The notes under the pieces were generated by a model, which saw only the letters and a list, made by a program, of their open reading frames with translations, did no database searches and was not told where the DNA came from. From positions 1 to 64,000 of the forward strand of contig NZ_JBEYUS010000019.1 of the NCBI RefSeq assembly GCF_040643635.1: a stretch of 64,000 nt of DNA. The letters run 5' to 3'. Both the position numbers and the translations under genes were made by a program. The stretch's first letter is position 1; the number at the start of each line of letters is the position of its first letter. The DNA comes from Saccharopolyspora_C sp040643635 (lineage in GTDB: Bacteria > Actinomycetota > Actinomycetes > Mycobacteriales > Pseudonocardiaceae). Positions 1 to 8,344 of this stretch are shown here, piece after piece.

Positions 1-140
1 TAGTGCAAATCCGTGTGGCACACCCCGCACGCCTGCACCCGCACCACCGCCTCACCCGGACCCGGATCAGGAACGATGATGGTGGTGACCTCGACGGGCG
101 CTCCCTTGCCGGTCGCCACGACGGCGCGAACCTCGGACAC
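1..140 (-). CDS. S-(hydroxymethyl)mycothiol dehydrogenase, N-terminal part (runs off the left edge)
   Basis: Only the first 46 codons are inside the window. They read as the GroES-like start of a zinc-dependent class III alcohol dehydrogenase: a KGAPVEV strand, the PDPGPGEAVVRVQACG segment and CGVCHTDLHY, whose first Cys is the usual catalytic zinc ligand. From memory this matches actinobacterial mycothiol-dependent formaldehyde dehydrogenases, which oxidise the formaldehyde-mycothiol adduct with NAD+. I chose the GTG at 138-140 because a GGAGG lies five bases upstream (146-150). The frame stays open for 30 more codons to an ATG at 228-230 without a good ribosome site, so a longer N-terminus is possible. 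Family assignment is firm; the mycothiol substrate is inferred from sequence similarity alone. Confidence 0.8.
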   Translation of the reverse strand, partial: MSEVRAVVATGKGAPVEVTTIIVPDPGPGEAVVRVQACGVCHTDLH

Positions 141-400
141 GTACACCTCCAGGAGTGGGTTTTCCGCCGCCCGAACAGCCGCATTCACCCGGCTGCGGGC
201 GCTCTCGCGAACAGGGCCGGAAATGCGCATACCGGCATCTGTAGACGATCACGACCATACCCCCCGATCGGCCGTAGCCACCGGGTGCTCGACTGCGGTT
301 CCGTCTGGGAGGGTCCCACTCGGGCCCGCCCCTCTTCGACACGGTGCGTGAACCGACGACTACTGTACGGTGTCGCCGACGGAGGAACGAGGAGCACATC

Positions 401-1210
401 ATGGTCGACGCGCAACGCCTGTTGTCCAGGGAAATGGACATCGACCGGCCTTGCGCGGCGCGGATCTACGACGCGTTCCTCGGCGGTGGCCACAACTTCG
501 GCGTGGAGCGCGAGTTCGCCGAGCGGTTGCAGACCGCGATGCCCGGGGTGGCCGGGGTGTTCCGGGACAACCGGGCGTTCCTGCGGCGCACCGTGGAACA
601 CCTGCTGGCGCGCGGCGTGCGGCAGTTCCTCGAACTCGGCTCCGGGATACCGACCATCGGGCACGTGCACGAGGTCGCCGCCCGCCGCACCCGCCGGTTC
701 AGCGTGCTGTACGTGGACAACGAGCCGCTCACCGTCGCGCACAGCAGGCCGCTGCTCGACGCCGAACCGCGGGCCGCGATCATCCGCGCCGACATCCGCG
801 AGCCCGATGTGGTGCTCGGTTCCCCCGCGGCCGCGAGCCTGATCGACTTCTCCGAGCCGGTGGCGCTGGTGATGTCCGCGGTGCTGCACTTCGTCCCCGA
901 CGACGACGATCCGATGCGGCTGGTGCGCGCCTACCAGGACGCGGTGGCCCCCGGCAGCGCGCTCGTGCTTTCCCACCTGTGCGCCAGCGAGGAACCCGAG
1001 CCGATGAACCTGCTCGCCGCGTTCTACGAGGAGACGGCCGACCCGGTGGTGGCGCGCCCCGTCGAGTGGCTCACCGAGTGCTTCGGCGCGTTCGAGCGGC
1101 AGCCGCCCGGCACCTGCTACATCGGCGACTGGCGACCCGAACCGGACCAGCCCCCGCACCGCCACCCCCGCTACCGCATCCTCCACGGCGGCGTCGCCCG
1201 CAAACCCTGA
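401..1210 (+). CDS. SAM-dependent methyltransferase, Methyltransf_19 (DUF574) family
   Basis: This 269-aa protein has the typical layout of the actinobacterial Methyltransf_19 family. The N-terminal RIYDAFLGGGHNF block precedes the SAM-binding LELGSGIPTIGHVHEVA motif at residues 78-94, followed by VLYVDNEP (acidic end of beta-2) and a VLHFVPDDDDP segment. These proteins are abundant in Streptomyces and relatives, and their substrates are mostly unknown. ATG 401 is chosen over an upstream in-frame start (344) because ggagg/gaggagc lies at 381-396 and because homologues begin close to this point. It stands alone, divergent from the mycothiol dehydrogenase gene and convergent with the MFS gene. 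No substrate can be read from the neighbours. Confidence 0.85.
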   Translation: MVDAQRLLSREMDIDRPCAARIYDAFLGGGHNFGVEREFAERLQTAMPGVAGVFRDNRAFLRRTVEHLLARGVRQFLELGSGIPTIGHVHEVAARRTRRFSVLYVDNEPLTVAHSRPLLDAEPRAAIIRADIREPDVVLGSPAAASLIDFSEPVALVMSAVLHFVPDDDDPMRLVRAYQDAVAPGSALVLSHLCASEEPEPMNLLAAFYEETADPVVARPVEWLTECFGAFERQPPGTCYIGDWRPEPDQPPHRHPRYRILHGGVARKP

Positions 1211-1303
1211 CCCGCGCCACCGGCCCATCCGCGTCGAGCGGCTCGGCCACTCGCCCGACTTCCACTCCGCTAACCTGCGCGGCGCGCTGATCGGTTCCCC
1301 GTC

Positions 1304-1458
1304 AGCGGCGGAGCCGCCGAGCCGACGACCACGCACGCCACCGGCACCGCAGCGGGTTCTCAGCGGCTTCCTCGCGAGGACAGCGATGTCACGTGTGGCG
1401 GAGCGATCCCGCAGCGCGGAAACCGCTGAGGTTCCGCCACCCGAGCACGACGCGGCAG
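1304..1458 (+). repeat. Dispersed hairpin element, copy A
   Basis: This is the first of four related intergenic elements. A small hairpin (GCGGC-gga-GCCGC, 1305-1317) is followed by a left arm starting CTCAGCGG at 1359, the shared TCGCGAGGACAGCGAT core, and a right arm ending CCGCTGAG at 1430, then GTTCCGCCACCCGA. The long stem is imperfect in this copy. It fills most of the 297-bp gap between the convergent methyltransferase and MFS genes, where I see no gene. Confidence 0.8.
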
Positions 1459-1507
1459 AAGCAGCGGGACAGTCAGTGAGGTACCCAGGAGTCGGAGAAC
1501 AGGCAGC

Positions 1508-2692
1508 TCACCTGGAAGCAGGACGGACGAAGAGGAGCAGGATTCCGGCGAGGACCGCGGCCGCTCCCGCCGCCAGCCACGCCGTGCCGAGTCCCGCGTG
1601 CTCGCCGAGGAACCCGAACAGCAGCGGCCCCGCGCTGCCGCCGAAGTAGATGCCGGTCTGGGTGAACGAGGTCGCGCTCGCCACCCGGTCGGGGGCGATC
1701 TTGGCGACGGAGAAGTTGAGCAGCCCCGGCCACGCCCACCCCGCGCCGAACCCGATGGACACGCCGATCAGGAACAGCGACATCGAGCCCGTGGCCATCA
1801 GCGCGTACCCCAGCGACCCCACGACCAGCATGATCGTGATGACCCGCAGCAGGTTCACCGCCCAGCGGTCCGCGACCACCCCGGCCAGCAGCCGGATCGT
1901 CAGCCCGGCCGCCGAGGCCAGCGACAGCACCAGGCCCGCGGCCGACGGGCTGAACCCGACGTCCACCGCGGTGGTGGTCACGAACGCGCCCTGCGCGTTG
2001 GCCGCGGCCGAACCGAGCCCGCCCGCGATGGCGATCAGCAGCAGCGCCACGAACCGGGACTCGCCACCGGACTCGGCGGCCGCGGGCCGGGCGGAGCGCT
2101 CCGCCTGCGGCAGCGACGGCACGAACAGCGCCGCCAGCAGCCCGATCACCCCGGCGAACACGAACACCCAGCGCCAGCCGATGGTCAGCGCGATCGCGGG
2201 CACCGCCGCCCCGGCCAGCAGCGTCGCCAGCGGGATCGAGGACTGCTTCACGCCGAAGCCCATGCCGCGCCGGTGCGCGGGCACGCCCTGCGTGATCAGC
2301 AGGTTCGCGGCGGGCTGCGCCAGCGAGTTCGGCAGCCCGGACAGGCACAGCAGCACCAGCAGCCAGCCCGCGTCGTGCACCGCGCTGATCCCCAGCAGGC
2401 ACACGGCGCTGCCCGCGGCACCCAGCCGCATGCCCAGCCGGGAACCGATGCGCTCCACCACCCAGCCCATGAAGCGGGAGGCGAGCGCGGCGACGGCGAA
2501 GAACGCGGCGGCCGCTCCGCCCAGCAGCGCGGCGCCGAAACCGAGTTCCCGCTGCAGCTGCACGCCGAGCCCGCCGACGAGGAACACCGGGAACACGCCG
2601 ACGGTGACGACCGCCGCCACCGAGGCGAGCACTCGCGCGGGCCCGACCTGGCGCGCTCGCAGGGGACCGCCACCGACCACCGCTGCCGCCAT
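1508..2692 (-). CDS. MFS transporter
   Basis: A 394-aa hydrophobic protein with about twelve membrane segments. It carries a shortened major-facilitator signature after helix 2 (RFMGWVVERIGSRLGMR) and a second, related loop after helix 8 (RLLAGVVADRWAVNLLR). This is the YbfB/CynX-like exporter layout, near 400 residues. ATG 2692 is preferred over the 52-codon longer form because GGAGGCGGATCG lies directly upstream. It is transcribed divergently from an amidase gene across a 212-bp gap holding an inverted repeat, so the two may be co-regulated, for example for uptake or export of an amide or nitrile-derived compound. The substrate is not visible from sequence. Confidence 0.85.
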   Translation of the reverse strand: MAAAVVGGGPLRARQVGPARVLASVAAVVTVGVFPVFLVGGLGVQLQRELGFGAALLGGAAAAFFAVAALASRFMGWVVERIGSRLGMRLGAAGSAVCLLGISAVHDAGWLLVLLCLSGLPNSLAQPAANLLITQGVPAHRRGMGFGVKQSSIPLATLLAGAAVPAIALTIGWRWVFVFAGVIGLLAALFVPSLPQAERSARPAAAESGGESRFVALLLIAIAGGLGSAAANAQGAFVTTTAVDVGFSPSAAGLVLSLASAAGLTIRLLAGVVADRWAVNLLRVITIMLVVGSLGYALMATGSMSLFLIGVSIGFGAGWAWPGLLNFSVAKIAPDRVASATSFTQTGIYFGGSAGPLLFGFLGEHAGLGTAWLAAGAAAVLAGILLLFVRPASR

Positions 2693-2762
2693 CGATCCGC
2701 CTCCGTTCGTCGGCCGCCGCGGGTGGGCAAGCCCGCTACCAGCGTGTGAACCGGCGAACCGT

Positions 2763-2775
2763 TTAGCAACGCTAA
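2763..2775. promoter_or_regulatory. Inverted repeat in the MFS/amidase divergent promoter region
   Basis: TTAGC-AAC-GCTAA is a perfect 5-bp inverted repeat with a 3-bp centre, extendable to CGTT on one side with one bulged base. It lies between two divergent genes and is a reasonable operator for a dimeric repressor. No regulator gene is adjacent, so the binding protein is unknown. Confidence 0.45.
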
Positions 2776-2904
2776 CGTGACGCATACCTCCGGGCACCAC
2801 GCGAATGCGCTCGTCCGCCGTCTTGACGTCGCGTCCGCCAGCCGCCACGGTCGATCAGGTGGCCATCGACGGCCACGTGTGGACGCGGACTGGAGGCGGG
2901 CCGG

Positions 2905-4356
2905 GTGGGCGCCGAGTTGAGCGGAATCCCGTCGGCGAACGTGCCCGAGCCGGTGCGGCTCGACGCGGTCGAGCTGTCCTGGTCGATCCGGCAGCGCGAG
3001 CTGAGCTGCGTGCAGGTCGCCGAAGCGTTCCTCACCCAGATCGACCGGTTCAACCCGCTGGTCAACGCCATCGTGTCGCGCGCCGACGAGGAGGACGTGC
3101 TCGCGCAGGCCCGCGCCCGGGACGCCGAGCTGGACCGCGGCGAGTACTCCGGGTGGATGCACGGGTTCCCGATCGCGGTGAAGGACCTCAGCGACGCGGC
3201 CGGATTCCCCACCACGGCCGGTTTCGAACGCCCGGAACCCGCCGCCGCGGACGCGCCGTTCGTGCGCCGGATGAAGGCGGCGGGCGCGATCGTGGTGGGC
3301 AAGACGAACGTCCCCGAGTTCGGGCTCGGCTCGCACACGTTCAACTCGTTGTTCGGCACCACCACCAACCCGTACGACCTGTCCCGCATCGCGGGCGGCA
3401 GCAGCGGTGGGGCCGCGGCGGCGCTGGCGATGCGGATGCTGCCGGTCGCCGACGGCAGCGACTTCATGGGCTCGCTGCGGACGCCCGCCGCGTTCTGCAA
3501 CGTGCTGTCGCTGCGGCCCGGGTTCGGCCGGGTGCCCGGTCCCGGGTTCGTCGCCGAACCGTCGGTGGTGGGGCCGATGGCGCGCACCATCCGGGACCTG
3601 GCGATGCTGCTGTCCACCGTGGCCGGTCCGGACGAGCGAGCACCGCTGAGCCTGCCGCAGGATCCGGCGCTGTTCGCCGAATCGCCACGCCGCGACGTGG
3701 CGGGGCTGCGCATCGGCTGGATCGGGGACTTCGACGGTTACCTGCCGACCGAGCCGGGCGTGCTGGACCTGTGCCGGGACGCGGCTCGGCTGTTCGAGCA
3801 GCTGGGCTGCGTGGTGGAACCGGCGCCGCGGCTGCCCGTGGAGCAGGCGTGGGAGACGTTCCTGCTGTGGCGGCGCTGGATGATCGGCGAGGGGCTGCAC
3901 GAGGTCTACCGCTCCCCCACCGCCCGCGCCCGGATGAAACCGGAGGCGCGGTACGAGGCGGAGGGCTACCTGGAGCTGACGGTGCGCGACATCGCCGCGG
4001 CCCGCGCCGGGCGGGACGCGTGGCGGGAGTCCGTGTCGGACCTGTTCGACCGCTTCGACTTCCTGCTCGCGCCCAGCACCCAGGTGTTCCCGTTCGACGC
4101 GGGCCTGCGCTGGCCGGCGGAGATCGACGGCACCCCGATGGACACCTACCACCGCTGGATGGAGGCGTCGGTGCCGTGGACCCTGTCGGGGCATCCGGTG
4201 CTGAACCTGCCCGCCGGGTTCAACGACGCGGGACTGCCCACCGGGGTGCAGCTCATCGGGCCGGGGCACGGCGAGTGGCCGCTGCTGCAGCTGGGCCACG
4301 CCTACGAGCAGGCGAGCGATTGGGTGCACACCGTGCTCCCGCCGCCGTTGACCTGA
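2905..4356 (+). CDS. Amidase, amidase-signature family
   Basis: A 483-aa amidase-signature hydrolase that would cleave an amide bond through a Ser-cisSer-Lys triad. K93 (in AVKDLS), the GGSSGG loop at 164-169 supplying the cis-Ser, and S190 in GSDFMGSLRTPA fit the triad. The FMGS variant of the usual TGGS occurs in the branch that includes cyclic-dimer and small-amide hydrolases. Length is normal for the family. The GTG start at 2905 has TGGAGG eight bases upstream. It is divergent from an MFS transporter, which suggests transport and hydrolysis of the same compound; that link is inference. No signal peptide is visible, so it is probably cytosolic. Confidence 0.88.
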   Translation: MGAELSGIPSANVPEPVRLDAVELSWSIRQRELSCVQVAEAFLTQIDRFNPLVNAIVSRADEEDVLAQARARDAELDRGEYSGWMHGFPIAVKDLSDAAGFPTTAGFERPEPAAADAPFVRRMKAAGAIVVGKTNVPEFGLGSHTFNSLFGTTTNPYDLSRIAGGSSGGAAAALAMRMLPVADGSDFMGSLRTPAAFCNVLSLRPGFGRVPGPGFVAEPSVVGPMARTIRDLAMLLSTVAGPDERAPLSLPQDPALFAESPRRDVAGLRIGWIGDFDGYLPTEPGVLDLCRDAARLFEQLGCVVEPAPRLPVEQAWETFLLWRRWMIGEGLHEVYRSPTARARMKPEARYEAEGYLELTVRDIAAARAGRDAWRESVSDLFDRFDFLLAPSTQVFPFDAGLRWPAEIDGTPMDTYHRWMEASVPWTLSGHPVLNLPAGFNDAGLPTGVQLIGPGHGEWPLLQLGHAYEQASDWVHTVLPPPLT

Positions 4357-4394
4357 GTCCGCGCCGCGGCGCCACGGTGGCGCGGGCGCCGCAC

Positions 4395-4620
4395 CCCCCA
4401 GTGCCGCAACCCCCAAGCGCCGCTACCCCACAACCCCGCAGTGCCGCAGTGTGGCAGCGCGGCAGGCCCGCACTGCCGCAGCCCTGCGGTGCCGCGGCGC
4501 TACACCCCGCGGCAGCGCGACTCGCAACACCACAAGCCCCGCAACACCACAAGCCCCGCAGCGGCACGAGCTCCGCAGCACCGCGCCCCGCAGCGACACG
4601 ACGCCGCAGCGCCACTGCTC
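4395..4620. repeat. C-rich degenerate repeat tract
   Basis: Most of the 512-bp gap between the amidase and the SDR gene is a low-complexity tract built of degenerate CCGCA(G/A)NGCC units. Two perfect 17-bp tandem copies of gcaacaccacaagcccc sit at 4524-4540 and 4541-4557. On the minus strand one frame reads as a Cys/Gly/Ala-rich string, but it has no supported start or ribosome site, so I do not call a gene here. Confidence 0.6.
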
Positions 4621-4868
4621 CGGTGTTCCGCTCGCACTGCTCCGGTGGCTCCGCGATTTCCCGGTGGTGCGGGGGAATTCGCGAGTCCGGGGTGGCGCCG
4701 AGCCGGTGATCAGTGCGAACGTCCGTTCCGCGGTTCTCCCGGCGGCCCGCTCGCCGCAATTTCTCACGAACTCGGGGCGTATTTGATATCTGCGGCGGGG
4801 TGCGCCGACCGGGGACGACCGTGTGCAAGGCTGCACCCGTCAGGTCGGTTTTTCGGGAAGGTGACGAG

Positions 4869-5627
4869 TTGGGTACCGAGGTTTTCTCCCTCCAGGACAA
4901 AGTGGCACTGGTGACCGGTGCCGGGCAGGGAATCGGTCTGGAGATCGCGAAGGCGCTGCGGTCGGCGGGCGCCCACGTGGTGATCGGCGAGATCAACCCG
5001 GAGACCGGCAATGCCGCCGCCGAGCAGGTCGAGGGTGATTTCCTCCCGCTCGACGTGACGGACTCGGCCGCGGTGGCCGACGCGGTGGCGCGGATCGTGG
5101 CCGACCACGGCCGCATCGACGTGTCCGTGCACAACGCGGGCATGGTGCGCAACGAGCCCGCCGAGGAGATGAGCGACGAGTCCTGGCGCCGCGTCCTCGG
5201 GCTGAACCTGGACGGGGTGTTCTACTGCTCCCGCGAGGTCGGCAAGCAGATGCTCGCCCAGGGGTCCGGTTCGATCATCAACATCGCCTCGATGTCGGGC
5301 ATGATCTCGAACCACCCGCAGCCGCAGGTCTCGTACAACGCGTCCAAGGCCGGCGTGATCATGTTGACCAAGTCCCTGGCCGGCGAGTGGGCTCGCCGCG
5401 GCGTCCGGGTCAACTCGATCTCGCCGGGCTACACCGGCACCGACCTGCTGCTGGGCGTGCAGAACACCCAGCCGGAGTGGTTCAACGGCTGGATGGAGCA
5501 GACCCCGATGGGCCGCGCCGGTCGTCCGGACGAGCTGGGCCCGGTCGCGGTGTTCCTGGCGTCCGAGGCCAGCAGCTTCGTCACCGGCAGCAACGTCGTC
5601 GCCGACGGCGGCTTCACCATCTGGTGA
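4869..5627 (+). CDS. SDR-family NAD(P)-dependent oxidoreductase
   Basis: A classical short-chain dehydrogenase of 252 aa. It shows TGAGQGIG at 16-23 for the dinucleotide, NAG at 89-91, the catalytic serine in NIASMSG (141-143), and YNASK with Y156 and K160. The segment after beta-2 (GEINPETG) has no basic pair, which fits NAD+ preference, but this is weak evidence. The TTG start is chosen because GGAAGG lies seven bases upstream and SDR homology begins right after it; upstream in-frame codons look unlike coding sequence. Similar proteins act on polyols such as arabinitol or on 3-oxoacyl substrates. The gene stands alone before a strong hairpin, so the substrate is open. Confidence 0.85.
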   Translation: MGTEVFSLQDKVALVTGAGQGIGLEIAKALRSAGAHVVIGEINPETGNAAAEQVEGDFLPLDVTDSAAVADAVARIVADHGRIDVSVHNAGMVRNEPAEEMSDESWRRVLGLNLDGVFYCSREVGKQMLAQGSGSIINIASMSGMISNHPQPQVSYNASKAGVIMLTKSLAGEWARRGVRVNSISPGYTGTDLLLGVQNTQPEWFNGWMEQTPMGRAGRPDELGPVAVFLASEASSFVTGSNVVADGGFTIW

Positions 5628-5644
5628 GCCGACCCGGCTGATCG

Positions 5645-5681
5645 CCCGGCCGGTCCTGATCACGCGTCACGACCGGCCGGG
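5645..5681. terminator. Bidirectional hairpin terminator candidate
   Basis: CCCGGCCGGTC (5645-5655) and GACCGGCCGGG (5671-5681) form a perfect 11-bp stem between the convergent SDR and glutaryl-CoA dehydrogenase genes. There is no T-run, as is common in actinobacteria. Confidence 0.6.
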
Positions 5682-5692
5682 ACGTCGTCGCA

Positions 5693-6874
5693 CTACCGGA
5701 ACGCGTTGCTCCCGGTGAGGGCTTGGCCGATGGTCAGGGCGTGCATCTCGCCGGTTCCTTCGTAGGTGAGCACCGATTCCAGGTTGGTCATGTGCCGGAT
5801 CACCGGGTATTCCAGCGAGATCCCGTTGGCGCCGAGCACGGTCCGCGCGCTGCGGGCGACTTCCAGCGCGCCGCGCACGTTGTCGAGCTTGCCGAAGCTG
5901 ACCTGCTGCGGCAGCAGGGTTCCGGCGTCCTTGCGCTTGCCGAGGTGCAACGCGAGCAGCCGCGCGTTCTGCACCCGCACCGCCATGTCGGCGAGCTTCT
6001 GCTGGGTGAGCTGGAAACCGGCGATGGGCTTGCCGAACTGCTCGCGGCTGCGCGCGTAGTCGAGCGCGGTGTCCAGGCAGTTGCGGGCCGCGCCGGTGGC
6101 GCCCCAGACGATCCCGTAGCGCGCTTCGTTCAGGCAGCTCAGCGGCCCGCGCAGCCCCACGGCTCCGGGCAGCGCCGCGGCGTCCGGCAGCCGCACCCCG
6201 TCGAGCACCAGCTCGCTGGTCACCGAGGCGCGCAGCGACAGCTTCTTCTTCAGCTCCGGTGCGGCGAATCCCGGGGTGTCGGTGGGGACGACGAATCCCC
6301 GCACGCCCTCCTCGGTCTGCGCCCACACCACGGCGACGTCGGCGATGCTTCCGTTGGTGATCCACATCTTGCGGCCGTCGAGCACCCAGTCCGTGCCGTC
6401 CCGCCGGGCGCGGGTGGTCATCGACGCCGGGTCCGAGCCGTGGTCGGGTTCGGTGAGGCCGAAGCAGCCGATGGCCTCGCCCGCGGCCATCTTCGGCAAC
6501 CACTGCTGCTTGTGCTCTTCGGATCCCCAGCGCCAGATGCCGTACATGGCCAGCGAGCCCTGCACCGACACCAGCGAGCGCAGCCCGGAGTCGGCGGCTT
6601 CCAGCTCCTCGCAGGCGACGCCGTAGTCGACGGCGGAGGCGCCCGCGCAGCCGTAGCCCTCCAGGTGCATGCCGAGCACGCCGAGCTTGCCCAGTTCGCG
6701 GGCGAGTTCGCGGGCCTGCGGGAACTCGCCGTGTTCGAACCAGTCGGCGACGTGCGGCTGCACGAGGTCCCGGCAGAGGGCTCGCACGCTGTCGCGCAGC
6801 GCGAGCTGTTCGGTGGTCAGCTCGGCGTCGATGCCCAGCGGATCACGGGGATCGAAGTCGGGTTTGGCGCTCAT
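5693..6874 (-). CDS. gcdH: Glutaryl-CoA dehydrogenase
   Basis: A 393-aa acyl-CoA dehydrogenase closest to glutaryl-CoA dehydrogenase. It has the family blocks GYGCAGASAVDYG, FGLTEPDHGSDP, WITNGSIADVAVVWA, SLRASVTSELVLDGV and the C-terminal TYEGTGEMHAL with catalytic Glu372. These follow mitochondrial GCDH closely from memory. The enzyme oxidises and decarboxylates glutaryl-CoA to crotonyl-CoA using FAD. ATG 6874 has GAGGAGG upstream and overlaps the end of the CoA-transferase gene by four bases (ATGA), so the two are translationally coupled. Together they form a glutarate degradation step from lysine or related compounds. A GntR gene facing the operon is the likely regulator. Confidence 0.88.
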   Translation of the reverse strand: MSAKPDFDPRDPLGIDAELTTEQLALRDSVRALCRDLVQPHVADWFEHGEFPQARELARELGKLGVLGMHLEGYGCAGASAVDYGVACEELEAADSGLRSLVSVQGSLAMYGIWRWGSEEHKQQWLPKMAAGEAIGCFGLTEPDHGSDPASMTTRARRDGTDWVLDGRKMWITNGSIADVAVVWAQTEEGVRGFVVPTDTPGFAAPELKKKLSLRASVTSELVLDGVRLPDAAALPGAVGLRGPLSCLNEARYGIVWGATGAARNCLDTALDYARSREQFGKPIAGFQLTQQKLADMAVRVQNARLLALHLGKRKDAGTLLPQQVSFGKLDNVRGALEVARSARTVLGANGISLEYPVIRHMTNLESVLTYEGTGEMHALTIGQALTGSNAFR

Positions 6875-8064
6875 CGGTGGCCTCCTCGGGCTGGGTCGTC
6901 GGACAGCGGTGGCAGCGGGTGCGGTTCCGCGGCGAGCCAGCCGCGGACCTCGTCGGTGTGCTCGCCGAGGCGGGGCGGAGCGAGCGGATCGGCGACGTCG
7001 ATGTCGGAGAACTCGATCGGCATCCGGGCTTGGGCCACTCCCCCGTCGCCGGGGTCGACCACCGGGCGCAGGCCGAGCGATTCCGCGTAGTGCACCGCGT
7101 GCGAGAGGTCGTTGACCTGCCCGCAGGCGATGCCGGCCCGGTGCAGCCGAGCCTGCCAGTCGCTCGCCCGCCGGGCGCCGAGCACGTTCTCCAGGCGCCG
7201 CACGAGTTCCGTCCGGTTCGCGACGCGTTCGGCGTTGGCGGCGAACCGCGGGTCGTCGGCCAGCCCGATCAGGCCGAGCGCGTCGGTGAACCGGCGGAAC
7301 TGCGCGTCGTTGCCGACGGCCACCGCGAGCAGCCCGTCCTCGCAGCGCAGCGTCTCGTACGGGGCGATGCTGGGGTGCCGGTTGCCCATCCGCTCGGGCG
7401 CGATGCCGGTGGTGAGCAGGCCGCTCATCTGGTTGACGAGGGCGGCGAGCAGGCTGGAGAGCAGGTTGACCTCGATGTGCTGCCCCAGCCCGGTGGCATC
7501 GCGCTGTCGCAGCGCGGCGAGGATGCCGAGCCCGAGGTCCTTGCCGGTGAGCACGTCGACGACGGCGACCCCGACCTTGGTGGGCGGCCCGTCGGGTGCG
7601 CCGGTGATGCTCATCAGCCCGCCGACCGCCTGCACCACGAAGTCGTAGCCGGGCAGGTCCGCGCCGGGGCCGCTGCCGAAACCGGAGACGGACGCGTAGA
7701 TCAGCGCGGGGTTGAGCTCGCGCGCGCCGTCGGGGTCGAGCCCGCAGCGGTCCAGCACGCCGGGCCGGAAGTTCTCCACCAGCACGTCGGCGCGCCGCAC
7801 GAGCTCCCGCGCCGCGTCCCGGTCCCGTTCGTCGTCGAAGTCGAGCACCACGCTGCGCTTGCTGCGGTTGACCGACTCGAAGTAGGCGGAGCCGCGGTCG
7901 GTCCACGGTGGACCCCAGCCGCGGGTGTCGTCTCCGGTGCCGGGCCGTTCCACCTTGATCACGGTGGCGCCGAGGTCGGCCAGCGCCATCGTCGCGTACG
8001 GACCGGCCAGCACCCGGCTGAAGTCCGCCACCACGATGCCGTCCAGCGGCAGTGCCCGTCCCAT
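6871..8064 (-). CDS. Family III CoA-transferase (CaiB/BaiF), probable glutarate CoA-transferase
   Basis: A 397-aa CaiB/BaiF-type CoA-transferase. It starts with the usual LDGIVVADFSRVLAGP segment, carries VKVERPGTGDDTR and VLVENFRPGV, and has D170 in VGVAVVDVLTG at the position of the catalytic Asp that forms the acyl anhydride. The family moves CoA between carboxylic acids through a glutamyl/aspartyl intermediate. Coupling by a 4-bp overlap to glutaryl-CoA dehydrogenase makes glutarate the obvious acceptor, as for the human SUGCT/GCDH pair; this substrate is inferred from context. ATG 8064 has AAGGTGG upstream. Expression probably starts from the TTGACC/TATATT promoter at 8238-8265 under GntR control. 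Confidence 0.82.
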   Translation of the reverse strand: MGRALPLDGIVVADFSRVLAGPYATMALADLGATVIKVERPGTGDDTRGWGPPWTDRGSAYFESVNRSKRSVVLDFDDERDRDAARELVRRADVLVENFRPGVLDRCGLDPDGARELNPALIYASVSGFGSGPGADLPGYDFVVQAVGGLMSITGAPDGPPTKVGVAVVDVLTGKDLGLGILAALRQRDATGLGQHIEVNLLSSLLAALVNQMSGLLTTGIAPERMGNRHPSIAPYETLRCEDGLLAVAVGNDAQFRRFTDALGLIGLADDPRFAANAERVANRTELVRRLENVLGARRASDWQARLHRAGIACGQVNDLSHAVHYAESLGLRPVVDPGDGGVAQARMPIEFSDIDVADPLAPPRLGEHTDEVRGWLAAEPHPLPPLSDDPARGGHR

Positions 8065-8228
8065 CACCGACCCACCTTCCGGTTCCAGGCCCGTTCGGGC
8101 CGGGCGAGCCACGCGGCGGCGTTCGCGCGCGGGCAACGGGATTTCCGGACCGGAGCCCGCGCCGCGGATCGCGCGGGCCGGATTCCGGCACCTGGGACGC
8201 GCGGCGAATCGTGTTGCGCTCTCCCCGG

Positions 8229-8240
8229 ATTGGATCCAAT
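8229..8240. promoter_or_regulatory. Palindromic operator for the FadR-type GntR repressor
   Basis: ATTGGATCCAAT is a perfect 12-bp palindrome in the gap between the CoA-transferase and the divergent GntR gene. It overlaps the -10 box of the CoA-transferase promoter by three bases. FadR-subfamily GntR proteins commonly bind short palindromes with T/G-rich and A/C-rich halves. Confidence 0.65.
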
Positions 8241-8265
8241 ATACAGTGATCGGACGCCGGGTCAA
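8238..8265 (-). promoter_or_regulatory. Promoter of the CoA-transferase/gcdH operon
   Basis: On the minus strand TTGACC (8260-8265) and TATATT (8238-8243) are separated by 16 bp, close to the vegetative consensus. The palindrome at 8229-8240 overlaps the -10 box, as expected for repression. Confidence 0.6.
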
Positions 8266-8344
8266 CACGCTGCGCGCCTCTCGAACGAGTGATCGCACGG
8301 CCGGGCGCCCCGGGACCATCCGCACGACGAACCGGCGGGAGCCG

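Noticed and set aside
4253..5152. Cys/Gly-rich minus-strand frame across the C-rich tract
   Set aside because: It runs antisense into the SDR and amidase genes; its Cys/Gly content comes from the repeat.
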